Positions 1 through 5,435 of a stretch of 5,478 nucleotides of DNA are shown here, piece by piece. The stretch's first letter is position 1; each line of letters starts with the position of its first letter. Both the position numbers and the translations under genes were made by a program. The stretch lies in contig JALQXE010000013.1 in assembly GCA_023263235.1 (NCBI GenBank), positions 1-5,478 of the forward strand. The letters are read 5' to 3'. A model generated the notes under the pieces. It did not search any database, was not told the DNA's origin, and was given only the letters and a program-made list of their open reading frames with translations. This stretch comes from Sediminibacterium sp. Its GTDB lineage: Bacteria > Bacteroidota > Bacteroidia > Chitinophagales > Chitinophagaceae.

Positions 1-567
1 TACACGTGCAATAACCGCTCTAATATTTTCACCCTTCTTAAAAAAGTCTTGAGGAATTTGCTCCGTTTTAGGAAGAATTAACTCATTTCCTTCTTCGTCT
101 AATAACAGAACTTCTTTTTTCCAAACTTGATAAATTTCTGCATTGATGATTTCTCCAATACGATCAGAATATTTTTTAACTAAAGCGTTTTTCTTTAAGT
201 CATTAATACGCGATGCTAATGTTTGCTTTGCAGCTAAAATAGCACGACGTCCAAAATCATAAATATTTACTTCTTCTAACAATTCTTCACCTATCTCAAA
301 GTCAGGCTCTATCTTGATTGCATCAGAATAAGAAACTTCAGCCAATGGATTATCTACATCATCATCGGGTCTTATTTCACGACGACGAATTATTTCCAAG
401 TCACCTTTTTCAGCGTTTACGATAACGTCAAAATTTTCGTCGCTTCCGTATTTTTTTCTTAACAAAGTTTTGAATACATCTTCTACCACTTTCATCATAG
501 TAGGACGGTCAATGCTTTCTGCGTCTTTAAACTCCTGAAAGGCTTCAATCAAATTTATACTTGCCAT
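1..567 (-). CDS. nusA: Transcription termination/antitermination factor NusA, N-terminal part (runs off left edge)
   Basis: NusA binds RNA polymerase and modulates pausing, intrinsic termination and antitermination. Translating the minus strand from the ATG at 567-565 gives 189 codons open to the window edge, so the C-terminal part is missing. Residues 1 to about 130 match the NusA N-terminal polymerase-binding domain, including the block DFGRRAILAAKQTL at 104-117. From about residue 137 (RIGEIINAEIYQV) the S1 RNA-binding domain begins and is cut at residue 189. The KH domains would lie beyond the edge. The start fits the family: MASINLIEAFQEFK is a typical Bacteroidota NusA beginning. No Shine-Dalgarno is visible. 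The gene lies 38 bp after the rimP stop with no terminator between, so the two are probably co-transcribed. infB would be expected next, outside the window. Identification is from recalled family sequence. Confidence 0.95.
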   Translation of the reverse strand, partial: MASINLIEAFQEFKDAESIDRPTMMKVVEDVFKTLLRKKYGSDENFDVIVNAEKGDLEIIRRREIRPDDDVDNPLAEVSYSDAIKIEPDFEIGEELLEEVNIYDFGRRAILAAKQTLASRINDLKKNALVKKYSDRIGEIINAEIYQVWKKEVLLLDEEGNELILPKTEQIPQDFFKKGENIRAVIARV

Positions 568-605
568 AACATAATTTTTTTTCAAGCTGCTTGCTTGATG
601 ATTTG

Positions 606-1076
606 TTAAAATTGAATTTGAACTATTGTTGATTTAATATTTTCAAACGGAATAAGCAATTGTTGCTGGGTTGCTTTTTTACCCTTTCCTTCTGTCCACT
701 CAATAATAATATCTGCTTCTGCTACTGTTGTTAATGTACCTTCCTTTTTAGTACCATCTAACATCTCCACTTCTACCTTTCTGCCTATATTTTTATTATA
801 CTGTCTTTTTAATAACAAAGGTTCGTCCACACCAGGCGAAGAAACTTCTAAAGCAAAATCGCCCTCTGGAAACCAACCTGCTTCTTCAATGGTTCTGTAT
901 AATTTACGGTTAAAGTAAATACACTTTTGAATAGGCAATCCATTATCTCCATCCAAGTAAACTCTAATAATATGCCCTGGCTTTACCTTAACCCATACCA
1001 AAAAAACTTCGGGATCCTCTACTAATAGAGGTTCGATAATACCAATAACCCTTTCTTTTAAATCGTTTACTTCCAT
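606..1076 (-). CDS. rimP: Ribosome maturation factor RimP
   Basis: RimP is a cytoplasmic factor needed for maturation of the 30S ribosomal subunit. The 156-residue product has the usual family length. Its signature LEVSSPGVDEPL is at residues 76-87, ending the N-terminal alpha/beta domain. The C-terminal SH3-like domain follows at roughly 90-156, with VEVEMLDGTKKEGTL at 101-115 and a strongly basic stretch near 130-134. The start at 1076 gives a normal N-terminus. There is no good Shine-Dalgarno, as is common in Bacteroidota. It is the first gene of a rimP-nusA transcript, an order conserved in many bacteria. A promoter-like element and a hairpin with a T-tract lie directly upstream (separate entries), so expression may be controlled in the leader. 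Confidence 0.95.
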   Translation of the reverse strand: MEVNDLKERVIGIIEPLLVEDPEVFLVWVKVKPGHIIRVYLDGDNGLPIQKCIYFNRKLYRTIEEAGWFPEGDFALEVSSPGVDEPLLLKRQYNKNIGRKVEVEMLDGTKKEGTLTTVAEADIIIEWTEGKGKKATQQQLLIPFENIKSTIVQIQF

Positions 1077-1079
1077 AGT

Positions 1080-1115
1080 TTAAAAAGAAGAAGGGAACGA
1101 TTTCGTTCCCTTCAT
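1080..1115 (-). CDS. Possible 11-residue leader ORF spanning the rimP hairpin
   Basis: On the minus strand an ATG at 1115-1113 opens a frame reading MKGTKSFPSSF and stopping at TAA (1082-1080). That is 3 nt before the rimP ATG and in the same frame. The ORF covers the whole hairpin and U-tract, so a ribosome translating it would melt the stem. There is no clear Shine-Dalgarno. The peptide has no run of one amino acid as in classical biosynthetic attenuators. An ORF this short can easily arise by chance. It is recorded for its exact overlap with the hairpin, not because coding is shown. Confidence 0.2.
   Translation of the reverse strand: MKGTKSFPSSF
1082..1113 (-). terminator. Terminator-like hairpin in the rimP leader (possible attenuator)
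   Basis: Bases 1090-1100 and 1103-1113 form a perfect 11-bp inverted repeat (GAAGGGAACGA / TCGTTCCCTTC). As RNA this is about a 10-bp stem with a 4-nt loop. Read on the minus strand, the stem is followed by TTCTTTTT (1089-1082), the layout of an intrinsic terminator. On the plus strand the following bases are not a T-tract, so the signal is directional towards rimP. The U-tract ends 5 nt before the rimP ATG. No minus-strand gene lies immediately upstream to be terminated, since the neighbour is divergent. The hairpin therefore probably acts on the rimP-nusA transcript itself. That role is inferred. Confidence 0.55.
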
Positions 1116-1134
1116 TTCTCTGCTTATTCTGGAA

Positions 1135-1167
1135 CAAAGGTAATAAAAGGGGATGAAATAACCCAAT
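1135..1167 (-). promoter_or_regulatory. Bacteroidota-type promoter for rimP-nusA
   Basis: The minus strand reads TACCTTTG at 1142-1135, an exact match to the Bacteroidota -7 consensus TAnnTTTG. ATTG at 1167-1164, 21 nt further upstream, fits the weaker -33 element (TTTG). Transcription would start around 1130-1128, giving a leader of about 50 nt that contains the hairpin before the rimP start. The match is by eye against the known consensus. Confidence 0.5.
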
Positions 1168-1184
1168 AATATTGCCTAGGCCCT

Positions 1185-1192
1185 TATTTTTG
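1185..1192 (+). promoter_or_regulatory. -7 promoter element just before the DUF4834-like gene
   Basis: TATTTTTG matches TAnnTTTG and ends 4 nt before the ATG at 1197. Transcripts from such elements usually start a few bases after the final G, so this mRNA would be leaderless or nearly so. I see no good -33 TTTG at the proper distance. Confidence 0.35.
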
Positions 1193-1196
1193 CAAT

Positions 1197-1463
1197 ATGA
1201 TGAAGATGTTACTATATGGATTACTGGTGTATTTCTTATATAAGGTAATCTTTGAAATTGTGGTTCCAGTGAGCAAGGGCGTAAAAACGGTGCGTCAAAA
1301 CATGGAACAAATGCAACGCCAGCAAGCTGAAGCGTTCAAACAAGCGCAAAATGCAGCTTCGTCCAAAGGGCCAAATTCTAACGGAAATAGTACTGCTGCA
1401 CCTAAAAAAGAAGCGCCAATTGAAGCAGAATACATTGATTTTGAAGAAGTTAAGAAAAAATAG
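1197..1463 (+). CDS. Small single-pass membrane protein, DUF4834-like
   Basis: An 88-residue protein of unknown function. It has one hydrophobic segment at about residues 4-23 (LLYGLLVYFLYKVIFEIVV region), then a Gln/Lys-rich, probably helical stretch at 28-55 and a low-complexity linker rich in Ser, Asn, Gly, Ala and Lys at 53-73. The acidic C-terminal motif EAEYIDFEEVK is at 76-86. A short N-terminal anchor, a variable linker and a final YIDFEE motif match my recollection of the Bacteroidota-specific family DUF4834, which often lies beside rimP-nusA. The tail probably faces the cytoplasm, but topology is inferred. ATG occurs twice in tandem (1197 and 1200), so either could be the start. It is divergent from rimP and ends 18 bp before the convergent HAD gene. 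Confidence 0.75.
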   Translation: MMKMLLYGLLVYFLYKVIFEIVVPVSKGVKTVRQNMEQMQRQQAEAFKQAQNAASSKGPNSNGNSTAAPKKEAPIEAEYIDFEEVKKK

Positions 1464-1481
1464 TCACTGAATCTCCCCTAC

Positions 1482-2099
1482 TTAACCAATAATAAGGTCC
1501 TTTTCGACCCTCATTCCTGGTTGTAAATATAAAACCTGCAATCCTACCGAGGCTGCCGCAATTACGTTAGGTTCGTTGTCGTCTATAAAAAGGGTTTCTG
1601 CTGCAATCAAGCCTTCTTTTTCCAAAATAAATTGAAAAGAGGCCGGATCCGGCTTCCTTTGTCCCATTTGATGTGAATAATAGGGTGTTTTAAACAAATT
1701 TTCAAAGTTTCCACCTATTTCCAATTCAAATTGGGGTATAAAATAGTCGTAATGAATTTGGTTAGTGTTCGAATACAAAAATGTCTGGTACTTATTATTG
1801 TTGGCCCTTACCCATTCTATGCTCTCTTTTCTATAACCCACAAGCAAAGCATTCCATGCATTAATGATTTGGGTATGCGACAAATTCAAATTATATAAAG
1901 TATTGAAGCCTTTACAAAAATCTTCTTCGGTGATGATCCCTTTTTCCAAATCGAAAAATATTTGATCGGATTTATTTAATGTAAAATGATTTTCAAAATT
2001 AGGAATTCCTAAGGCCTTAAATGCTCCATACATTTTTACAAAATCAATATCATATAACACGTTGCCTAAATCAAAAATTAAATGCTTAGTATGAGACAT
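1482..2099 (-). CDS. HAD-superfamily hydrolase, YihX-like phosphatase
   Basis: A 205-residue soluble HAD hydrolase, full length for the YihX type (E. coli YihX removes phosphate from alpha-D-glucose 1-phosphate). Motif I is DLGNVLYDID at 10-19, with Asp10 as the expected nucleophile. The second position of the usual DxD is Gly12, as in YihX itself. Motif II is SNTN at 110-113. The motif III lysine is in GQRKPD (Lys149). Motif IV is DDN at 173-175. The helical cap lies between about 20 and 90. The overall resemblance to YihX is clear, including the DLGNV, SNTN, RKP and DDN spacing, but the substrate cannot be read from sequence. The gene is transcribed towards the DUF4834-like gene and is divergent from the VOC gene, so it looks monocistronic. 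Confidence 0.88.
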   Translation of the reverse strand: MSHTKHLIFDLGNVLYDIDFVKMYGAFKALGIPNFENHFTLNKSDQIFFDLEKGIITEEDFCKGFNTLYNLNLSHTQIINAWNALLVGYRKESIEWVRANNNKYQTFLYSNTNQIHYDYFIPQFELEIGGNFENLFKTPYYSHQMGQRKPDPASFQFILEKEGLIAAETLFIDDNEPNVIAAASVGLQVLYLQPGMRVEKDLIIG

Positions 2100-2129
2100 A
2101 TATTTATTTTAAACTTTCATGAAGGTAAA

Positions 2130-2139
2130 CAAAGCTTTG
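2130..2139. repeat. 10-bp palindrome in the HAD/VOC divergent spacer
   Basis: CAAAGCTTTG is a perfect 10-bp palindrome in the middle of the 61-bp region between two divergent genes (HAD, minus; VOC, plus). It places a TTTG on each strand. Neither TTTG lies at the right distance from a good -7 element, so a shared -33 role is not supported. It could be an operator half-site or chance. Confidence 0.25.
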
Positions 2140-2148
2140 AAATATTTG

Positions 2149-2156
2149 TACATTTG
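2149..2156 (+). promoter_or_regulatory. -7 promoter element for the VOC-SDR pair
   Basis: TACATTTG matches the Bacteroidota -7 consensus TAnnTTTG and ends 4 nt before the ATG at 2161, the same spacing as upstream of the gene at 1197. A leaderless or near-leaderless transcript is implied. No clear -33 TTTG lies about 20 nt upstream. Confidence 0.4.
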
Positions 2157-2160
2157 AAAT

Positions 2161-2559
2161 ATGAAACAAAATTTAGCACACGTAGCAGTAGTAGTAAGAG
2201 ACTATGACGAAGCCATTGCATATTATACGCAAATACTAGGATTTACATTAATTGAGGATACTGTTTTATCTGCAACAAAAAGATGGGTAATGGTACAGCC
2301 CTTTGGCGCAGAAAATGGTTGTACATTATTGCTTGCAAAAGCAGCCACACCAGAACAAGAAAAACATATTGGATATCAAACCGGTGGTCGCGTATTTTTA
2401 TTTTTGTACACCGATAATTTTTATAGAGACTTTGAAAATTATTCAGCAAAAGGTGTTGAATTCACTATTGCACCTCATGTGGAAGACTATGGTACCGTTG
2501 CAGTTTTCAAGGATATCTATGGAAACTTATGGGACTTAATTGAACCGGTAAAAAAGTAA
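2161..2559 (+). CDS. VOC (glyoxalase/bleomycin-resistance fold) family protein
   Basis: A 132-residue protein with the two beta-alpha-beta-beta-beta modules of the vicinal-oxygen-chelate superfamily. Module 1 begins NLAHVAVVVRDYDEAIAYYT (4-23), with His7 at the usual first metal-ligand position. Module 2 contains GGRVFLFLYTDNFYRDFENY (75-94) and ends with YGTVAVFKDIYGNLWDLIEP (110-129), where Glu128 is at the usual last ligand position. The His expected at the start of module 2 in glyoxalase I seems absent (Gly-Arg-Val-Phe instead), so it is probably not a canonical glyoxalase I. The fold assignment is firm; reaction and substrate are unknown. The stop is 3 nt before the next ATG, so the two genes form a probable operon. 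Confidence 0.85.
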   Translation: MKQNLAHVAVVVRDYDEAIAYYTQILGFTLIEDTVLSATKRWVMVQPFGAENGCTLLLAKAATPEQEKHIGYQTGGRVFLFLYTDNFYRDFENYSAKGVEFTIAPHVEDYGTVAVFKDIYGNLWDLIEPVKK

Positions 2560-2562
2560 AAA

Positions 2563-3222
2563 ATGAAAAAAGTATTGATATTGGGTGCCAATGGAATGAC
2601 CGGTGATTTAATTTTACAAAAATGTTTACAATCAAAGGACATAAATGAAGTTATTACCATCACTAGAAAATCACTGCAATTAAACCATCCTAAACTTACT
2701 AGCATTATTCATGATGATTTTTTAAATGTTAACGCTATAAGTTCCTACTTTGAAAATATTGATATTTGTTACTATTGCCTTGGGGTGTATACAGGAGCCG
2801 TTCCAAATGATTTATTTTTTCAAATTACAGTGGATTATACTAAAGTGGTTGCAGATCAATTAAAACAAAAAAGTCCCAATGCTTGTTTTTGCTTTTTAAG
2901 TGGAATGGGTGCCGATTTGTCTGAAAAAAGTAAAATGCCTTTTGCAAAAGCAAAGGGCATTGCGGAAAATTATTTACTACAACTTGGTCTTAACAAATTA
3001 GTTATTTTCAGACCTGGCTATATTTATCCTGTTAAAAAAAGGAAAGAACCCAATTTCTTCTATACGCTTAGCCGTTTCCTGTATCCTGTTTTGAAAATAA
3101 TATACCCGGGTATTGGCTTGAGTTCGGAACAACTTGCCAACGCTATGTTTAAAGCTGGTTTTACACCAGCTCCAAGTGTTATTTTAGAGAATAATGCAAT
3201 TAAAAAATTTAACGTTTCATAG
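2563..3222 (+). CDS. NAD(P)-binding atypical SDR-like protein (epimerase/HTATIP2-like)
   Basis: A 219-residue Rossmann-fold protein. The nucleotide-binding loop GANGMTG is at residues 8-14 after the first beta strand (KKVLILG). Asp51-Asp52 follow a later strand. YYCLGV (70-75) sits at the fourth-strand position and SGMGAD (113-118) at the catalytic-Ser strand. MPFAKAKGIAENYL (125-138) covers the position of the usual YxxxK, here Phe127 and Lys131. RPGYIYP (150-156) resembles the RPG segment of extended and atypical SDRs. The length suits the small atypical SDRs near HTATIP2/TIP30. With Tyr replaced by Phe, ordinary SDR redox chemistry is doubtful; it may bind the cofactor for another purpose. 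It is translated 3 nt after the VOC gene, and its last 14 bp overlap the end of the convergent PaiB-like gene. Confidence 0.82.
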   Translation: MKKVLILGANGMTGDLILQKCLQSKDINEVITITRKSLQLNHPKLTSIIHDDFLNVNAISSYFENIDICYYCLGVYTGAVPNDLFFQITVDYTKVVADQLKQKSPNACFCFLSGMGADLSEKSKMPFAKAKGIAENYLLQLGLNKLVIFRPGYIYPVKKRKEPNFFYTLSRFLYPVLKIIYPGIGLSSEQLANAMFKAGFTPAPSVILENNAIKKFNVS

Positions 3223-3817
3223 CAGCAGCCATATACTTACAAGCAGCATCCCCTTTATTTAATTCGTTTTGAATATTGGCTTGTGAAACTTCATCTCTAT
3301 TTTGACTTAGCTTAAACACATGTTGCAAGTCCTGTACAACAATATCAAAGGAATAAATGGCTTTCATATTTTGTTCCATATACTCCTTGGATAAATTTTT
3401 AACTTGCGTTGGTGCATTTGAATCTTTTTCAAAATGCAAAGTAAGCTCTGTTAACAATTTAAATAAATGTGCTTGATCTTTTATTTCTAACTGCCCCTTA
3501 GCATGAACAGTTTGATAGTTCCAAGTGCTGCCCATATTTTTTGTTGTGTACCAATTCGCACTAACAAAAGCGGATGGTGCAGAAAAAATAACGAGTACAT
3601 TTTTATTCAATTCAAATGCAGTTGAGTGATCCTGCTTTCTCATGAGATGTCCACTAATCGTTATTTTTTCATCTTCAACTTTTAATAACACCGGTATATG
3701 TGTTGCAACTGGGAACCCATTCGCATCAACACCACAAATGGTTACGAAGGGATTTGCTTGCATGAAGTTTATCAGTTCCTGATGATTATTTGCTTTAAAA
3801 TAAGAGATATCGTACAT
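3209..3817 (-). CDS. PaiB-like FMN-binding (split-barrel) protein
   Basis: A 202-residue protein matching the PaiB/'FMN-binding negative transcriptional regulator' family. That family has a flavin-reductase-like split barrel; B. subtilis PaiB was named as a repressor of sporulation and protease genes. Visible family segments are MYDISYFKANNHQEL at the N-terminus, PVATHIPVLL (36-45), ISGHLMRKQDHS (54-65), SAFVSANWYTTK (82-93) and STWNYQTVHAKGQLE (97-111). The last two are the family's strongest signature. There is no separate helix-turn-helix, so DNA binding is not evident and an FMN or heme-related enzymatic role is equally possible. It starts 10 bp after the Lrp-like gene stops, so the two are probably co-transcribed. 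The stop lies inside the end of the opposite-strand SDR gene. Confidence 0.87.
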   Translation of the reverse strand: MYDISYFKANNHQELINFMQANPFVTICGVDANGFPVATHIPVLLKVEDEKITISGHLMRKQDHSTAFELNKNVLVIFSAPSAFVSANWYTTKNMGSTWNYQTVHAKGQLEIKDQAHLFKLLTELTLHFEKDSNAPTQVKNLSKEYMEQNMKAIYSFDIVVQDLQHVFKLSQNRDEVSQANIQNELNKGDAACKYMAAAMKR

Positions 3818-3827
3818 AAAATAATTT

Positions 3828-4286
3828 TTAAAGTGGCAATGTAGTAGTTGTTTTTATTTCATCCATTACAAACAAACTATTTATATGCGCTACCATAGGA
3901 AGTACCGCTAGTTTTTCTTGATAAAATTTATTATAGGTTTCCACATCCTTTGAAACTACCTTGATATAATAATCAAAGCTGCCCGAAACCAAACTACAAG
4001 AAACAATTTCATCGAATTGTAAAATAATTTGTTCGAACTCAGCAAAGTTATTTTTAGTTTGTTTGTCCAGCGTAACATGGCAAAATACCACCATCCCTAA
4101 ATCAATTTTTTTTCGATTGATTAAAGCAACATAATTCGCAATCACGCCTTCCGCTTCTAATCGTTTGATTCTATCATGGGTAGGACTCACCGATAAATTA
4201 ATTTCAGCACTAATATCCTTAAGGGTAGCCAAGGCATTTCTTTGAAGGATCCTTAGAATGGCCAAATCAATGTTGTCTAAATTCAT
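3828..4286 (-). CDS. Lrp/AsnC-family transcriptional regulator
   Basis: A 152-residue protein of standard Lrp/AsnC length. Residues 1-52 form the winged helix-turn-helix (NLDNIDLAILRILQRNA, then LKDISAEINLSVSPTHDRIKRLEAEGVI). Residues about 60-145 form the RAM/AsnC amino-acid-sensing domain, including the glycine-containing turn VSGSFDYYIKV (100-110) that shapes the effector-binding dimer interface. Members form dimers to octamers and bind several spaced sites on curved DNA, often responding to leucine, alanine or other amino acids. It is divergent from alanine dehydrogenase, a common pairing in which the Lrp-type protein controls ald, so alanine is a plausible effector (inferred). It is the first gene of a probable two-gene transcript with the PaiB-like gene. 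Confidence 0.92.
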   Translation of the reverse strand: MNLDNIDLAILRILQRNALATLKDISAEINLSVSPTHDRIKRLEAEGVIANYVALINRKKIDLGMVVFCHVTLDKQTKNNFAEFEQIILQFDEIVSCSLVSGSFDYYIKVVSKDVETYNKFYQEKLAVLPMVAHINSLFVMDEIKTTTTLPL

Positions 4287-4339
4287 TGTAGTTTAATTAA
4301 GCGTAATTATTTCGGTAAACTAGTAAAATTTCATTCGAA

Positions 4340-4351
4340 TTTACTGTATTT
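4340..4351. repeat. Direct repeat copy 1 (TTTACTGTATTT) upstream of ald
   Basis: The 12-bp sequence TTTACTGTATTT occurs here and again at 4381-4392, exactly 41 bp apart, about four DNA helical turns. An imperfect inverted partner, AGTAAAATT, lies at 4322-4330. It is a candidate binding site for the adjacent Lrp-type regulator. Confidence 0.5.
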
Positions 4352-4353
4352 TT

Positions 4354-4375
4354 CTATAAATACACATATTTATAG
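4354..4375. repeat. Inverted repeat CTATAAATA-CACA-TATTTATAG
   Basis: Perfect 9-bp arms around a 4-bp spacer, lying between the two direct repeats. The arms are too AT-rich for a strong RNA hairpin and no T-tract role is evident, so a protein-binding operator is more likely than a terminator. Confidence 0.5.
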
Positions 4376-4380
4376 TATTT

Positions 4381-4392
4381 TTTACTGTATTT
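4381..4392. repeat. Direct repeat copy 2 (TTTACTGTATTT) upstream of ald
   Basis: Second exact copy of the 12-bp repeat, on the same DNA face as the first given the 41-bp spacing. AGTA at 4374-4377 together with TACT at 4383-4386 forms a small dyad overlapping it. Confidence 0.5.
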
Positions 4393-4454
4393 ATTCAATA
4401 TTAAAATAATATTTTCTTTTTGATGAACTTTATGCAGTAATAAAATTAAATACT

Positions 4455-5435
4455 ATGATTATTGGTTGCCCAAAAGAAATTAAAATTCAAGAGTACAGAG
4501 TGGGTTTAACACCTGAGGGTGTAGACGCTTTAGTAAGACAGGGTCATGAAATATATATTGAAACCAATGCCGGTGCAGGTTCAGGTTTTTCTGACGAAGC
4601 CTATAAAATGGTGGGCGCTCAAATTTTGGCTACCGCTAAAGAAGTTTATGACATCGCAGAAATGATTGTGAAAGTAAAAGAACCTTTAGCTGCAGAATAT
4701 GGCTTAATTAAATCTGGTCAAATTTTATTTACTTATTTCCACTTTGCTGCTTCTAAAGAATTAACAGAAGCAATGATGAAAACGCATGCTGTATGTATTG
4801 CTTATGAGACAGTGGAATTAGCAGATGGATCTTTACCATTATTAGTGCCTATGTCGGAAGTGGCAGGGAGAATGGCTATTAATGTTGGAGCTTATTATTT
4901 GGGAAAACCATTTGGTGGAAAAGGAAAATTATTAGGTGGTGTGCCAGGTGTAAAACCTGCAGAGGTATTAATTATTGGTGGTGGAATCGTGGGAACACAG
5001 GCTGCTAAAATGGCTGCAGGTTTAGGTGCGAATGTTACCATCATGGATACTAATTTATCTAGACTAAGATATTTGAGTGATGTAATGCCAGCGAATGTAG
5101 TAACTCAATATTCAACTTTATTGGCAATCAAAGACAAATTGCCTACAACCGATTTATTAGTTGGTGCAGTTTTATTACATGGCGCAAAAGCACCACACTT
5201 GGTGAAAAAAGAAGATTTAAAATTAATGGAAGCTGGTTCTGTAATTGTGGACGTGGCAGTAGATCAGGGCGGATGTATAGAAACATGTAAACCAACCACA
5301 CACGAAAATCCAGTTTTCACAATAGACAATGTAATTCATTATTGCGTTGCTAATATGCCAGGTGCAGTTCCTCAAACAAGTACGCGCGCTTTAACACAAG
5401 CCACTTTACCATATGCAATTTCAATTGCCAAATGA
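4455..5435 (+). CDS. ald: Alanine dehydrogenase, C-terminally shortened
   Basis: Ald catalyses the reversible NAD-dependent oxidative deamination of L-alanine to pyruvate and ammonia in the cytoplasm. The start MIIGCPKEIK is canonical. Expected active-site residues are present: Arg15, Lys75 (in KVKEP), His96 (in TYFHFAA) and Asp270 (in VAVDQGG). The Rossmann loop GGGIVG is at 175-180 and Asp198 at the ribose-binding position. MSEVAGRMA (133-141) and ANMPGAVPQTSTRALT (299-314) are strong family motifs. The family is usually about 370 residues, but this frame stops with TGA after TLPYAISIAK at residue 326. About 45-50 C-terminal residues are missing; they are helical and pack on the substrate domain. 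The following 43 bases do not encode the missing part in any plus frame. The copy may be broken, or the end of the sequence may be chimeric. It is divergent from the Lrp-type regulator, its probable controller. Confidence 0.9.
   Translation: MIIGCPKEIKIQEYRVGLTPEGVDALVRQGHEIYIETNAGAGSGFSDEAYKMVGAQILATAKEVYDIAEMIVKVKEPLAAEYGLIKSGQILFTYFHFAASKELTEAMMKTHAVCIAYETVELADGSLPLLVPMSEVAGRMAINVGAYYLGKPFGGKGKLLGGVPGVKPAEVLIIGGGIVGTQAAKMAAGLGANVTIMDTNLSRLRYLSDVMPANVVTQYSTLLAIKDKLPTTDLLVGAVLLHGAKAPHLVKKEDLKLMEAGSVIVDVAVDQGGCIETCKPTTHENPVFTIDNVIHYCVANMPGAVPQTSTRALTQATLPYAISIAK

Larger units (their letters stand above)
4287..4454. promoter_or_regulatory. Divergent lrp/ald regulatory region
   Basis: A 168-bp, strongly AT-rich spacer between two divergent starts. 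It contains a 12-bp direct repeat, a 22-bp inverted repeat and partial inverted copies of the repeat core (AGTAAA at 4322-4327, CAGTAA at 4435-4440). Clustered AT-rich dyads near helical phase are typical of Lrp-family operators. No exact TAnnTTTG promoter is seen in either direction; the nearest for ald is TCTTTTTG at 4415-4422. Both genes probably start transcription here, but I cannot place the start sites. Confidence 0.55.

Noticed and set aside
583..593. CAAGCTGCTTG inverted repeat between rimP and nusA
   Set aside because: It has 5-bp arms with a 1-nt centre, too small for an RNA hairpin, and no T-tract of terminator type at the right place. Probably chance.
1090..1120. The 11-bp hairpin as a plus-strand terminator
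   Set aside because: The plus-strand continuation (ATTTCTCTGC) is not a T-tract and no plus-strand gene ends before it. The T-tract is on the minus side only.
1485..2099. Missing second Asp (Gly12) in motif I of the HAD protein as a sign of inactivation
   Set aside because: YihX-type phosphatases carry the same DLGNV motif, so this is a family trait. The other motifs are intact.
2243..2705. Short open frames of about 60-80 codons on both strands overlapping the VOC gene and the start of the SDR-like gene
   Set aside because: They lie in other frames of well-supported genes, show no family resemblance and have unnatural composition. They are shadows of the real coding frames.
4355..4412. AT-rich inverted repeats upstream of ald as a terminator or riboswitch
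   Set aside because: The stems are almost all A-T pairs, no gene ends before them, and no conserved riboswitch core is visible. Operator DNA is a simpler reading.
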